From assembly GCA_002413835.1 (NCBI GenBank), contig DHXU01000006.1:2386-66385 (forward strand): a stretch of DNA of 64,000 bases, in the 5' to 3' direction. The DNA is from Candidatus Saccharibacteria bacterium UBA5148. Its GTDB lineage: Bacteria; Patescibacteriota; Saccharimonadia; Saccharimonadales; UBA4665. The translations under genes were made by a program, and so were the position numbers. Positions 7,838 to 16,050 of this stretch are shown here, in pieces; position 1 is the stretch's first letter; each line of letters begins with the position of its first letter. The notes under the pieces are model-generated. The model was not told where the DNA came from, searched no databases, and was given only the letters and a program-made list of their open reading frames with translations.

Positions 7838-8167
7838 TTATATCTTAGCCAGGTCGTGCAGGTCGTCGATTAATGACATCATCAGCTGTTCGCTGATCTG
7901 TCCCAAAGTCTGGAGTGTAAAAAGCTGGCCTTCAATCGTATTTGCTGACTGCTGGATCGACTCTTGCCGGGCGCGGTTGGAAATCAGTTCAGCAAAGTTG
8001 CTGACTTCATGCCGCAGCTGATTGACGACGTCGGCGCCAGATGAGTTTGCGCCCTGGCTGGCCACCGATGTGCCAGACATGCCGGGCAGGCCTGTGCCGA
8101 ACATATTTATCACACTCGGGTAGAGTGAATGTATGCGATTGACGAAAGCGGTAAGGTTTGCGGACAT
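7838..8167 (-). CDS. hypothetical helical protein (109 aa)
   Basis: Helix-rich, with a Gly/Ser linker in the middle (LPGMSGTSVASQGANSSGAD) between two amphipathic helical parts; no cysteine and no membrane segment. The start at 8167 has TATACT 6 nt upstream and no SD, fitting the leaderless pattern of this genome. It sits between the DEAD-box helicase and an unknown gene, all on the minus strand. No function can be assigned. Confidence 0.6.
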   Translation of the reverse strand: MSANLTAFVNRIHSLYPSVINMFGTGLPGMSGTSVASQGANSSGADVVNQLRHEVSNFAELISNRARQESIQQSANTIEGQLFTLQTLGQISEQLMMSLIDDLHDLAKI

Positions 8168-8263
8168 AGTTCCAGTATACGTCTATATGTCGCAGTGGCA
8201 TTCATTGCCAACATCGCAGAATTCGTATCTGGCTTCAGATACAGAGGCTCAACTAACCGACGT

Positions 8264-9496
8264 CTAGCGTCCGACGAAAGTCAGTGCGCTGCCGGTACGT
8301 CCTGCGCGGCCGGCGCGGCCGATGCGGTGAACGTAGTCATCGTAGGTCTGTGGTGTGGTGTAGTTGATGACATGCGTGATGTCGACGATGTCGATACCGC
8401 GGGCTGCGACGTCGGTGGCAACGAGAATGTTAATCTGGTTGTCCCTGAACTGCTTGAGGGCACGCTGGCGCTGACCCTGGGTCTTACCACCGTGGATGGC
8501 ATTGACTTTGAAGCCTCGGGCTAGCAGCTCATCACTGAGGCGCTCGACGCTGCGCTGAGTTTCGTCGAAGATGAGGGTCTTACCGACTTCTTCTGAGTTC
8601 AGGATTTCGTGCAGTCTTTCGATCTTCTCATGAGTGCCGCCGTATTCAACGACGTTCTGTTCGACACTATCGCTGGTGACACCAGTCTTGACTGAGATGA
8701 CGATCGGATCGTTGGTGAAGGTACGGATCAGTTCTTCGATCTTCGGTTCCATGGTTGCCGAGAAGAAGAATGACTGGCGTGGAGTCGCCAGCTTGTCGAG
8801 GATGAAGCGGATATCAGCGATGAAGCCCATATCGAGCATGCGGTCAACTTCGTCGAGGGTGATGATGTTGAAACCGGACAGGTTAAGCGTGCCGCGTTCG
8901 ATATGGTCCTTGATACGGCCTGGTGTGCCGATAACGACGTTCGGGTTGTAACGCAGGTCGCGGAGCTGTGGACCCATTGGTGAGCCGCCGATCAGCATGG
9001 CGCTGGAGAGGCCGCTGCCCTTGGCGATAGAGCGGAGTTCGTCTTCGATCTGCTGGGCGAGTTCGCGGGTCGGAGCCATGATCAAAGCTTTGGAATTCTT
9101 GTCTTCCATCAGGCGATGCAGCGTAGGCAGTGCGAAGGCGGCAGTTTTACCGGTACCAGTGTTAGCAATACCGACGATGTCTTTGCCGGCCAGGCCGTAT
9201 GGAATCGTCTGGTCCTGGATCGGTGATGGCGTGACATAGCCTTTGCTAGCGATGTTGTCTTTCAGGAGCTGGTTGTATTCAAAATCAGCAAAGTGGTGAG
9301 TCGGGACGTACTCAACGACTTCAGCCGCAGGCTTTGCGGCTTGGATGAAGCGTGAAGGGTTGATATACTGCTTTGCAAATTTTGCTCGGCCGGAACCGCC
9401 ACTGGAGCGGCCGCCGCTTGGACGACCACCAAATGAACGGCCGGTGCTACGGCTTGATGATGCGGGGCGTTGGCGCCCGTAAGTGTTATATGACAT
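8264..9496 (-). CDS. DEAD-box ATP-dependent RNA helicase
   Basis: 410 residues. After a low-complexity Ser/Gly/Arg N-terminus (1-45) the helicase motifs appear in order: Q motif PIQDQTIP, I ANTGTGKT, Ia PTRELAQQ, Ib TPGR, II DEVD (a variant of DEAD), III SAT, IV TLIFDET, V ATDVAARGIDI and VI HRIGRAGRAG. The core unwinds RNA duplexes using ATP. The protein stops about 15 residues after motif VI, so it has no C-terminal RNA-binding extension; the basic tail sits at the N-terminus instead. SD aagga precedes the ATG. Likely roles are ribosome assembly or mRNA remodelling, perhaps with the RRM protein at 6693. Confidence 0.95.
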   Translation of the reverse strand: MSYNTYGRQRPASSSRSTGRSFGGRPSGGRSSGGSGRAKFAKQYINPSRFIQAAKPAAEVVEYVPTHHFADFEYNQLLKDNIASKGYVTPSPIQDQTIPYGLAGKDIVGIANTGTGKTAAFALPTLHRLMEDKNSKALIMAPTRELAQQIEDELRSIAKGSGLSSAMLIGGSPMGPQLRDLRYNPNVVIGTPGRIKDHIERGTLNLSGFNIITLDEVDRMLDMGFIADIRFILDKLATPRQSFFFSATMEPKIEELIRTFTNDPIVISVKTGVTSDSVEQNVVEYGGTHEKIERLHEILNSEEVGKTLIFDETQRSVERLSDELLARGFKVNAIHGGKTQGQRQRALKQFRDNQINILVATDVAARGIDIVDITHVINYTTPQTYDDYVHRIGRAGRAGRTGSALTFVGR

Positions 9497-9640
9497 AAAA
9501 ATAGAATCCTTTACGTGTAATTACGTTATGTTATTAGCTCGATTGTCTAGAAGAAGACGAGTACGAATATCGAGTAACAAAACTACTACACCCGGATTCA
9601 TCAAAACAACTAACAGTATAATAGCACAATAAACTTCAGA

Positions 9641-9790
9641 CTACAATGCATAGCCAGGAGTTGCCGGTGGTTTGCGGGTTGCTGCCAGCAGCGGTGCAAG
9701 AATTAATCCAGCCACGAAGCCACCGACATGGGCCAGGAAGGCAACACCTGTCGAGGCAGTTTCATCGCCACCGAACGAACCAATACCCTA
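9641..9790 (-). pseudogene. rhomboid protease, C-terminal remnant
   Basis: The minus strand reads GIGSFGGDETASTGVAFLAH, then VGGFVAGLILAPLLAATRKP and a stop at 9641. The AH.GGF.AGL signature is the last transmembrane helix of rhomboid proteases with the catalytic histidine. The helix with the GxSG serine and all upstream helices are missing, so the gene is dead. About 140 nt upstream contains no further rhomboid sequence. Confidence 0.7.
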
Positions 9791-9929
9791 TGAAGACCCA
9801 GGCCGGCAAGTCGACGCGTAGTTGCAGGATTAATGGTCTATCATATGGATACCTCGAGGATGAAGAAGCGTAAAATAAGGACAGCACCGGGACAACCAGC
9901 TGGACAATAACGATAAGAAAGGGGCCGCA

Positions 9930-10313
9930 ATGCTCAAAGATACACCAACGATGATAACGTTTTCGACAGATGATTTAGACGCTGCCAAGCAATTTTATAC
10001 CGAAAAGCTCGGACTCGATGTCGACGATTCGATGCCGGGTATGCTGCAACTGAAAGTTCCAGGCAATACAGTCATGCTGTACGCCAAGAAGAATCATCAG
10101 CCGGCAACGTACACGGTTTTAAACTTTACCGTTCCGGATCTGCCGGCTGCGATGCGCGAGCTGGAAGGTAAAGGCGTAGTCTTCGAGCGCTACGACCTGC
10201 CGGACATCAAGACTGACGACAATGGCGTGGTCGATTATGGTGCCATGAAGATCGCTTTCTTCAATGATCCGGCTGGCAACAACCACGCTGTCCTCGAGAT
10301 GACTGCTCGTTAG
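9930..10313 (+). CDS. VOC (glyoxalase/bleomycin-resistance fold) protein
   Basis: 127 residues, one VOC unit made of two beta-alpha-beta-beta-beta modules: MITFSTDDLDAAKQFYTEKL at the start, then VLNFTVPDLPAAMRELEGKG, and the terminal FFNDPAGNNHAVLEM that usually carries a metal-ligand Glu. Family members bind a divalent metal and act as lyases, dioxygenases or drug-binding proteins; the substrate is unknown. SD gaaagggg precedes the ATG. Its stop overlaps tail-to-tail with that of the convergent transporter gene. Confidence 0.85.
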   Translation: MLKDTPTMITFSTDDLDAAKQFYTEKLGLDVDDSMPGMLQLKVPGNTVMLYAKKNHQPATYTVLNFTVPDLPAAMRELEGKGVVFERYDLPDIKTDDNGVVDYGAMKIAFFNDPAGNNHAVLEMTAR

Positions 10314-11008
10314 CTGCCAGTCGGTGCAGAAGCGGCGGCTGCAATAGTATCATGGCTGTTGTCGCCACGCCGCAGCCACGATACTCCGAGATAGACCAGC
10401 GGCGTCTCAAATAACGAGCACAGACAACGGATGAGCCAATACGGTATGAGAAGGCTGAAGATGAACTGGACATTAGATCCTGCAGAATGGCCGAATGTGT
10501 AGAACGCAATCGTCAGGAATATTGCCGAATCGACGAATTGGCTGACGATGTTTGAGACATTGTTACGCAGCCATAGTCCATAGTGCTCCAGGCGTTGCTT
10601 CATTTTGCTGAATATAGCAACGTCGAGCAGTTCGGAGACGGCGAAGGCAACCAGGCTGGCAATGGCGAACCGTATTGAAGTCCCGAAGATTGTATCGTAG
10701 GCGGCTTCATTCGGCTGATAGCGCTGCGAAGCCGGCAGGGAAGTGAATAGCAGGGCGGCCAGTAACTGTAGACAGATGATCATCAGGCCGAGGCGGACAA
10801 GCTTGCGGGCTTCTTTTCGGCCGTAGACTTCCGTGACGATGTCTGTTACCGAAAATAGTAGCGGCACGACGAAAATTGCTACGCTGGCATTGGCAGTAAC
10901 CACGCCGCTATGTATGAGTGAGAATGTTTTGCCGCCCATCAGCTCGGCGACCATGACGCCGAATATGTATAGCCCAACCAGAATGTATGAACGGTCGTTT
11001 TTTATCAT
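10310..11008 (-). CDS. yhhQ: queuosine precursor transporter, YhhQ/DUF165 (VUT) family
   Basis: 232 residues, about six membrane helices. The family signature SVTDIVTEVYGRKEARKLVR follows the second helix, with SELLDVAIFSKMK and QFVDSAIFLTIAFY further on. YhhQ proteins import queuosine precursors (preQ0/preQ1) through the cytoplasmic membrane. No queuosine biosynthesis gene or tgt is seen here, which would fit salvage by a small genome. SD gaggaca precedes the ATG at 11008. The two convergent stops (TAG at 10311 and TAA at 10310 on the other strand) overlap. Family call is strong; the transported molecule in this organism is inferred. Confidence 0.88.
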   Translation of the reverse strand: MIKNDRSYILVGLYIFGVMVAELMGGKTFSLIHSGVVTANASVAIFVVPLLFSVTDIVTEVYGRKEARKLVRLGLMIICLQLLAALLFTSLPASQRYQPNEAAYDTIFGTSIRFAIASLVAFAVSELLDVAIFSKMKQRLEHYGLWLRNNVSNIVSQFVDSAIFLTIAFYTFGHSAGSNVQFIFSLLIPYWLIRCLCSLFETPLVYLGVSWLRRGDNSHDTIAAAASAPTGS

Positions 11009-11056
11009 GTGTCCTCTTACTAGTCAGAGCATATATGAGCTCCGGCGGAGCGTCAA

Positions 11057-11581
11057 TTATTTCACGACGGAGTAGCGCAACAGCAGGGTGCCATGCTCAT
11101 TGAGCTGGCTGACGGACAGTAGCTTGCAGGCAATGCCCTGGCTGCTTTCGCTGAGCAGATTAATACCGCTGCCGAACAGCCACGGTTCAACAGTCAGGAT
11201 GAGCTCATCAACCAGGCCATGTTCCAGGAAAGCGCTGTTAATTTCCGAGCCGCCGACCAGCAGCAGGTTGGTGTGGCCGTCACTTGTCAGCCGATTGACC
11301 AGGTCAGTTGGTGTAGTGTTCATAAATTCTAGAGCTCCAGGTGACGACTCAGACGCAAACTGTTCCGGATACCGGGTCAGGACGACGCGCAGGGTATCCA
11401 CCGTTGGCTGCGGCCGAACGGCGTCATAAGTTTTGCGGCCCATGACAATGACGTCATGCTCAGCGATAATCTGCTTGAACTGGGCTGTATCTTCCGGCGA
11501 AGTCCACTCGTGCACGTTCGGGCTATCACCCTGGGTGATCTTTCCGTTGATCGATATGACGTCTATCATGGTGATTTTCAT
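11057..11581 (-). CDS. RibD C-terminal / dihydrofolate reductase-like protein
   Basis: 174 residues of the RibD-C/DHFR fold: N-terminal ISINGKITQG, the NADPH-loop region VIVMGRKTYDAVRP, LLLVGGSEINSAFLEHGLVD and the terminal ELILTVEPWLFGSG. The enzyme family reduces pyrimidines or pterins with NADPH. It is a stand-alone reductase domain, without the RibD deaminase half, and no riboflavin genes are near, so a dihydrofolate-reductase-like or general reductase role is possible. The start at 11581 has TATGAT 6 nt upstream. Confidence 0.85.
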   Translation of the reverse strand: MKITMIDVISINGKITQGDSPNVHEWTSPEDTAQFKQIIAEHDVIVMGRKTYDAVRPQPTVDTLRVVLTRYPEQFASESSPGALEFMNTTPTDLVNRLTSDGHTNLLLVGGSEINSAFLEHGLVDELILTVEPWLFGSGINLLSESSQGIACKLLSVSQLNEHGTLLLRYSVVK

Positions 11582-11662
11582 CCTTCAATCATAACAAACC
11601 TATGTACTTACCACGCATGTATATATCAGCAACAGCCAGCACTGCGATATATAATACGGTTC

Positions 11663-12220
11663 ATGTTACATGATATTCTGTTTGCTCTGTGGTTCCTGTT
11701 GCCGGCAGCAATGGCGAATGTTTCGCCGATTCTGACAAATAAGATCCCTGGTTTCAAAGATTGGCAGACACCGATTGATGGCGGCCGTATGTACCACGGA
11801 ATGCCGCTGCTCGGCCCGCATAAGACCTGGCGCGGGCTGGTCAGCGGTATCATCATGGCTACAATCGTATTATGGCTGCAGCAATTGCTGGTGGCACGTA
11901 CTGCCTGGGCGGAGACGCTCGCCGGCAGCGTAGACTATAAGCAGCTGCCGACACTGATTCTTGGGCCATTATTTGGATTAGGCGCTATCGGTGGTGATGC
12001 TATCGAAAGCTTCTTCAAACGCCGGCTTCGGATTCCATCTGGCCATTCCTGGATTCCTCTCGATCAGCTCGATTATAGTATCGGAGGAATTCTGGTCAGC
12101 CTGCCGTTCGTCATCCTGCGGCCGGCTTTGTACGCCTGGATGCTCGTCTTATATTTTGTGATCCACCTCGGCTCAAGCTATCTCGGCTGGCGTACCGGTT
12201 TCAAGGAATGGCCTATGTAG
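11663..12220 (+). CDS. CarS-like CDP-archaeol synthase family (PF01864) membrane protein
   Basis: 185 residues with four to five hydrophobic helices. The family motifs are present: the Pro-rich start MANVSPIL, the LGPHKTWRG motif, and the cytidylyltransferase motif GDAIESFFKRRL followed by GHSWIPLDQLDY, which carries the acidic residues for CTP and Mg. In archaea the enzyme makes CDP-archaeol from CTP and an isoprenoid glycerol phosphate. In bacteria lacking archaeal lipids the substrate is uncertain; a CdsA-like role with phosphatidate is plausible. The start at 11663 was chosen because TATAAT (11650-11655) lies 7 nt upstream. Confidence 0.85.
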   Translation: MLHDILFALWFLLPAAMANVSPILTNKIPGFKDWQTPIDGGRMYHGMPLLGPHKTWRGLVSGIIMATIVLWLQQLLVARTAWAETLAGSVDYKQLPTLILGPLFGLGAIGGDAIESFFKRRLRIPSGHSWIPLDQLDYSIGGILVSLPFVILRPALYAWMLVLYFVIHLGSSYLGWRTGFKEWPM

Positions 12221-12327
12221 CCCGCATTACCGCCGCATATAGCCCAAGTACAACGGATAACAGCGCCAGTCCGGCTGACCAGCTGTTCGATGTAACTGCA
12301 TAGCTTAACTATACCAAAACCGGGCAA

Positions 12328-12909
12328 CTACGGCCGAACCACGACTTCCTCAAATGAGGTTATCCGACCGTCCGTATAACTCAGCTTGGCCACAAAATCG
12401 TGAGCATTCAATCTCCCGGCTGCCGTAGTTACGATGTCGCTGTCGATGAAACTGGCGTACATAGCATTGAGCGGGCCGTCATGACAGACGAGCAGGATGG
12501 TTTTGTCCTGATAGTTTATACCGATTTCTGACAGGCATGCCATGACCCGCTGCTGCATTTCAGCCAGAGTCTCGCCGCCAGGATTATGAGTATCCAGGTC
12601 AGGATACGTTGCGATGACATCTGGCACGAACATGTTTGTTAGGCTACCATAATCCGCTTCGCGCAGTCCGGCCAGCCGTTCAATTTCGGCCGTATATCCC
12701 AGTTTTCTGGAAATAATATACGCCGTCACAAATGCCCGTCCTAAATCACTCGATATGATCCTGTCAAATATGACGCCATCCAGCTTCGCGGCGGAAGCTG
12801 CGGCATTCCGAACGCCCTCATCTGTCAGTGGCGTATCAATCCATCCGGACAAGCGGTTATTCGTATTATTCTCAGTTTCACCGTGCCGGCATATATAGAT
12901 GGTAGTCAT
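12328..12909 (-). CDS. histidine phosphatase family protein (phosphoglycerate mutase-like)
   Basis: 193 residues. The RHGET motif stands at residues 8-12 with the phospho-accepting histidine, followed by SGWIDTPLTDEG; the second catalytic His is in LLVCHDGPLN, and the Glu in LREADYGSL. The family removes or transfers phosphate; it could be a GpmB-like phosphatase, and a true 2,3-BPG mutase is not proven. The start at 12909 has TATGAT 6 nt upstream and no SD; an upstream in-frame start at 12963 would precede the promoter. Confidence 0.88.
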   Translation of the reverse strand: MTTIYICRHGETENNTNNRLSGWIDTPLTDEGVRNAAASAAKLDGVIFDRIISSDLGRAFVTAYIISRKLGYTAEIERLAGLREADYGSLTNMFVPDVIATYPDLDTHNPGGETLAEMQQRVMACLSEIGINYQDKTILLVCHDGPLNAMYASFIDSDIVTTAAGRLNAHDFVAKLSYTDGRITSFEEVVVRP

Positions 12910-12981
12910 CGGTTCATCATACCAGCCACGGCGCTTTGTGGCAGGTACAATCCACGCTGCCAAAAAGTATACGGCCGAAAA

Positions 12982-13512
12982 TTACCGCGTGGGGCTAACT
13001 ACTATGTGCGTCTTTGTATAGCCACCAATTTCAATAGAAACAGGGTTGGTGTCGCTCGCTTCATCATAGTTTTTCGGAAGCTTCTGCATGCCACCGCAGC
13101 GTAGCGTTATTTCATTCGTTGCATTCGGTGTAAACGACGATCCATTGCCTGCCAGTAGTGCATAGCAAAATTTGTTATGAGCCGCATTGATTCGAATTAA
13201 TGGGTTGCCACCACCAGCCGGACCGCCGCCGACTCCATCATAATCCACATACAGCGTTCTATTCTGCAGGTTCGTGGCAGAGATAGTCAGCACACAGGAC
13301 CTGGCGTCATATCCCACTGCTTTGTTCCGGGCAGCAATCGCTGCCGCACTGCAATCAGCTTCTTTCAGGCTGTATCGGATCTGCGGACGAGTAACGTAGG
13401 TGATTATCAGGCTCGCAATAATTGCGATTATGTACAGTACGGCAACGAGCGCCAAAAGCTTCAGTAGCTTTGATTTTCGGCTGTGATTCTGTGTAAGTTT
13501 CGGTATCTTCAT
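12982..13512 (-). CDS. membrane-anchored hypothetical protein (176 aa)
   Basis: A basic N-terminus followed by one membrane helix (about 18-40, LLKLLALVAVLYIIAIIASL), then an extracytoplasmic domain of about 130 residues with four cysteines (DCSAA, SCVL, FCYA, LRCGG) that could form two disulfides, and a Gly-rich loop. No family is recognised. The start at 13512 has TATAAT exactly 7 nt upstream. Exported, cell-surface role is inferred from topology only. Confidence 0.65.
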   Translation of the reverse strand: MKIPKLTQNHSRKSKLLKLLALVAVLYIIAIIASLIITYVTRPQIRYSLKEADCSAAAIAARNKAVGYDARSCVLTISATNLQNRTLYVDYDGVGGGPAGGGNPLIRINAAHNKFCYALLAGNGSSFTPNATNEITLRCGGMQKLPKNYDEASDTNPVSIEIGGYTKTHIVVSPTR

Positions 13513-13542
13513 AGGCGTAATTATACAGATTCTGTCAGGCAG

Positions 13543-14232
13543 TTACGACAGAATAGTCTCGACCGTGCTCTCGACCAATACCTTCATCGTGTCGAAGATC
13601 GGCACATCGCTGCTGCTTGGAAGTAGCAGCTGGAGGTCTGTGCAGGCGAGCGCTACGCAGTCGATGGATTGCGCCGACAGAGTTTTTACGACTTCCAAAA
13701 TCAGCTCTCTGTCCTGATTCAGGTGCTGACCGTTGATCAGCCTCTGGATGATCTTATCCATCTGCGCTCGCTGCAGGTCGTCGGGTGTCACAAAATTGAT
13801 ACCTTCTTTGTGCAGCTGGCTCTCGTAGACATTGTTTGCGACGGTAGCGGAGGTGGAAATCAGTCCAACATTTGTGAAGTCTTGACGCTTCAGATATTTC
13901 ACCGTCTCTTCGACGATACTGAGCACCGGGATGCTGACCGATTGGCGGATTTTATCTATAAACACGTGCAGCGAGTTGCAAGGCATTACCAGGAAGTCGA
14001 CGCCGCTTTTTTCGAGTCGCTGAGCTTCGCTGACCAGGAACGCTATGTAGCGCTCTTTGCCAGTGTTTGATTCAATCAGATCTCTTTCGATCTCGAACAG
14101 CAAAGGCACGCTGGCGATGACGATCGAGGGGCGCTGGGTAGCATTTCGTTTTTGACACCCAAACACCACCTGCAAGTAAAACTCAGCAGTGGTTTCTGGC
14201 CCCAGGCCACCAATGACACCAACAGATTTCAT
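13543..14232 (-). CDS. aspartate/glutamate racemase family protein
   Basis: 229 residues. GVIGGLGPETTAEFYLQVV at the start and two catalytic cysteines in MPCNSLH (about residue 83) and ALACTDLQLL (about 193) define the PLP-independent Asp/Glu racemase family, with the two-base Cys mechanism. Homologues are aspartate racemases (RacD/YgeA type); the typical MurI signature FDSGxGG is absent here and present in the gene at 19351, so the two are likely not redundant. D-Asp is used in some cell-wall cross bridges. The start has TATAAT 6 nt upstream. Confidence 0.88.
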   Translation of the reverse strand: MKSVGVIGGLGPETTAEFYLQVVFGCQKRNATQRPSIVIASVPLLFEIERDLIESNTGKERYIAFLVSEAQRLEKSGVDFLVMPCNSLHVFIDKIRQSVSIPVLSIVEETVKYLKRQDFTNVGLISTSATVANNVYESQLHKEGINFVTPDDLQRAQMDKIIQRLINGQHLNQDRELILEVVKTLSAQSIDCVALACTDLQLLLPSSSDVPIFDTMKVLVESTVETILS

Positions 14233-14409
14233 GATTCGATTATAGCAAACAAAGCGGCTTTCCGGGAACGAGCCTGGTTACAGATCGCCCGCGGCTTGTG
14301 TCGCCTCGAAGAACCGCGCAAGTACCGGCCAAAGCCTGTCGTTCCGCCCCCATTCCGGGTCATATAAATCAACTTGAAAACTCCGCTGTAGCACCCATAT
14401 CAAAGCTGG

Positions 14410-14877
14410 TTATAAAAAGATGGGTTCTCTTACAGTAATCGCCTGCCCATTAACCATGCTGTCAGATCGCTTCCAGATATTCAGCGGCTTTGCTTGATAC
14501 ATTCTCGAGACCGCATCACCAGTGACGTCAGCAAGAGAATTGGTGACAAATCTTGTGGGCTGGGGCCGGCGTTCTTTGAACAGGTCGATAACTGTTTGAA
14601 GGTGAGCGGTGTCCTCCAGGACTTCCGCCTTGGCGTCGATGTAGACTCCGCCCATTGCGCCAGGCAACTGGCCAAAGATTACAATCGCTACTTCAGGTCT
14701 CAACTCGATATTCTTGGAATGCAGAGCTTCCTTGTACGACACCCAGTAGAGATTATAGTCGTCATCATACACGAAGCTGACAGGAGAAACCCACGGCTTT
14801 CCCGAGCTATCAGCAGTCGAGAGTACCATAAAGTCATTGTTCTTGATGATATATTTGGCCTTTTGAGTAGAATCCAT
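14410..14877 (-). CDS. pyridoxamine 5'-phosphate oxidase-like flavin-binding protein
   Basis: 155 residues of the split-barrel FMN-binding fold: MVLSTADSSGKPWVSPVSF, the strand YWVSYKEALHSKNIEL and VAIVIFGQ. Proteins of this group bind FMN, F420 or haem and carry out redox or protective reactions; a role in vitamin B6 synthesis should not be assumed from the family name. The start at 14877 (MDSTQKAKY) matches the family N-terminus; further upstream in-frame sequence overlaps the next gene. TACAAT lies 10 nt upstream. Confidence 0.75.
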   Translation of the reverse strand: MDSTQKAKYIIKNNDFMVLSTADSSGKPWVSPVSFVYDDDYNLYWVSYKEALHSKNIELRPEVAIVIFGQLPGAMGGVYIDAKAEVLEDTAHLQTVIDLFKERRPQPTRFVTNSLADVTGDAVSRMYQAKPLNIWKRSDSMVNGQAITVREPIFL

Positions 14878-14911
14878 AGTAACTAATATTGTAGCAAAAA
14901 AGCAGAGGTAT

Positions 14912-15892
14912 TTAACCCTGTGTAGTTGTAGCGGTAATGATAGGTCGCTTATTCGTCTCAGCTTCGATACGTATCGTGCCTCCAATTGGGAGTGTAAGCA
15001 TCGGTAGGGTATGCCCGAAGTCGACACCAGAAATAACTGGCATGTTTCTCAATTTCTTACTGGCAATGATGCTCTCAAGCTCACGATTGCTGAACTTGCT
15101 TTCAGGCTGGAAACGACCAATTAGTACACCTTGCAGGTGATCTCGTACATTCGGGATTTGCAACAATGATTCAAGCCGACGAGAAAACTCGCAAGCAGTC
15201 TGTCTACCTGACATGTCGTCGTCTTCAAAGGCTACTATAAAGTCTGATGCAAATGAAGGCTGGTACTCTGTTCCTTGGAGTAAATACAGCGTTCCTGCAT
15301 TGCCGCCGAGTAGCGTTGCTTTTGCCGTTCCTGCTTGTAATACTTTCCAAGGCTTGGTTCTATGACCTTTTCTCTCTTTTCCGACACCCCATACCTTGCT
15401 AGCCATGAGCTCCTGGGCTTCGCCTCGTAATGCAGCATTCAGGCTATGTATCGTGTATTGCCACGACCTCATGTAGCCAACACTGGCGAAATTAGGACCG
15501 AGATAGGTTATGATGCCTGTTTTGGCGTATATCGCATTGAGCAGAACTGTGATATCAGAAAATCCAATCAATGGTTTTGGATTTGCACCGACAGATTCCC
15601 AATCGATAAGTGGCAGGATTTCATTTGCTGCCCAACCACCATGCATAGCCATGACTGCCTTCACGTTCTTGTCCGCGTAAGCCTCATTGAAATCTCTTGC
15701 TCTGTCCTCAGCTCTTGCAGTCCCCTGGTGGAATGTCCTGCCGACTGAATTTCCAAAGCTTACCTTATAGCCCAAAGCTTCAAATCTCTCCTGAGCGCGT
15801 TCATACTGTCGTTTCTGACTGGTGCGCTTACTTGAAGAAGGCGCAATGACTCGTATTTCGTCGCCTGGCTGTAGAGGGTTATATATCGGCAT
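14912..15892 (-). CDS. LD-carboxypeptidase (S66 family, MccF/LdcA-like)
   Basis: 326 residues, normal S66 length. The nucleophile elbow is GFSDIT (Ser about 129), the catalytic Glu lies in FIVAFEDDD and the His in DFGHTLPMLTLPIGG. S66 enzymes either cleave the terminal D-Ala from muramoyl tetrapeptides (LdcA) or inactivate microcin C-type peptidyl nucleotides (MccF). The long insert after residue 160 and the FEDDD motif look more MccF-like, so self-immunity or peptide degradation is possible. No signal peptide, so cytoplasmic. TATAGT lies 6 nt before the ATG. It is the chromosomal gene directly beyond the tRNA-Lys array. Confidence 0.85.
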   Translation of the reverse strand: MPIYNPLQPGDEIRVIAPSSSKRTSQKRQYERAQERFEALGYKVSFGNSVGRTFHQGTARAEDRARDFNEAYADKNVKAVMAMHGGWAANEILPLIDWESVGANPKPLIGFSDITVLLNAIYAKTGIITYLGPNFASVGYMRSWQYTIHSLNAALRGEAQELMASKVWGVGKERKGHRTKPWKVLQAGTAKATLLGGNAGTLYLLQGTEYQPSFASDFIVAFEDDDMSGRQTACEFSRRLESLLQIPNVRDHLQGVLIGRFQPESKFSNRELESIIASKKLRNMPVISGVDFGHTLPMLTLPIGGTIRIEAETNKRPIITATTTQG

Positions 15893-15909
15893 GGACTAAC
15901 TATAGCAAA

Positions 15910-15938
15910 TAAAAAGACTCCTCTGTTGAGAAGTCTTT
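15910..15938 (-). terminator. hairpin terminator at the end of the tRNA-Lys array
   Basis: On the minus strand aaagact...agtcttt pairs around a small loop and is followed by ttttattt, right after the last CCA-ending junction. Confidence 0.6.
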
Positions 15939-15953
15939 CATACTGCTTATGCG

Positions 15954-16000
15954 TGGAGATCCGTCATAGACGCTATCGCAACTGCACTCCAAGCTAATTT
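15954..16000 (-). repeat. CCA-ending junction repeat 2 of the tRNA-Lys array
   Basis: Minus-strand 47-nt segment ending ctcca, like the tRNA-Lys 3' end. Its 16-nt core gttgcgatagcgtcta (15967-15982) is identical to 16772-16787. Confidence 0.65.
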
Positions 16001-16003
16001 GGG

Positions 16004-16022
16004 AAAAAGGGCCGAAGAGGCC
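16004..16022 (-). terminator. rho-independent terminator of the gene at 16051
   Basis: ggcc-tcttc-ggcc hairpin with a T-run on the minus strand. A second palindrome, tactcgacttcgaatcgagta, sits between it and the stop codon. Confidence 0.75.
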
Positions 16023-16050
16023 AAAGTACTCGATTCGAAGTCGAGTAAAG

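Noticed and set aside
12221..12327. Short hydrophobic minus-strand frame (SNSWSAGLALLSVVLGLYAA)
   Set aside because: It could be a small membrane peptide, but no start codon or SD is in frame; a TATAGT box points to a different frame of only 24 codons.
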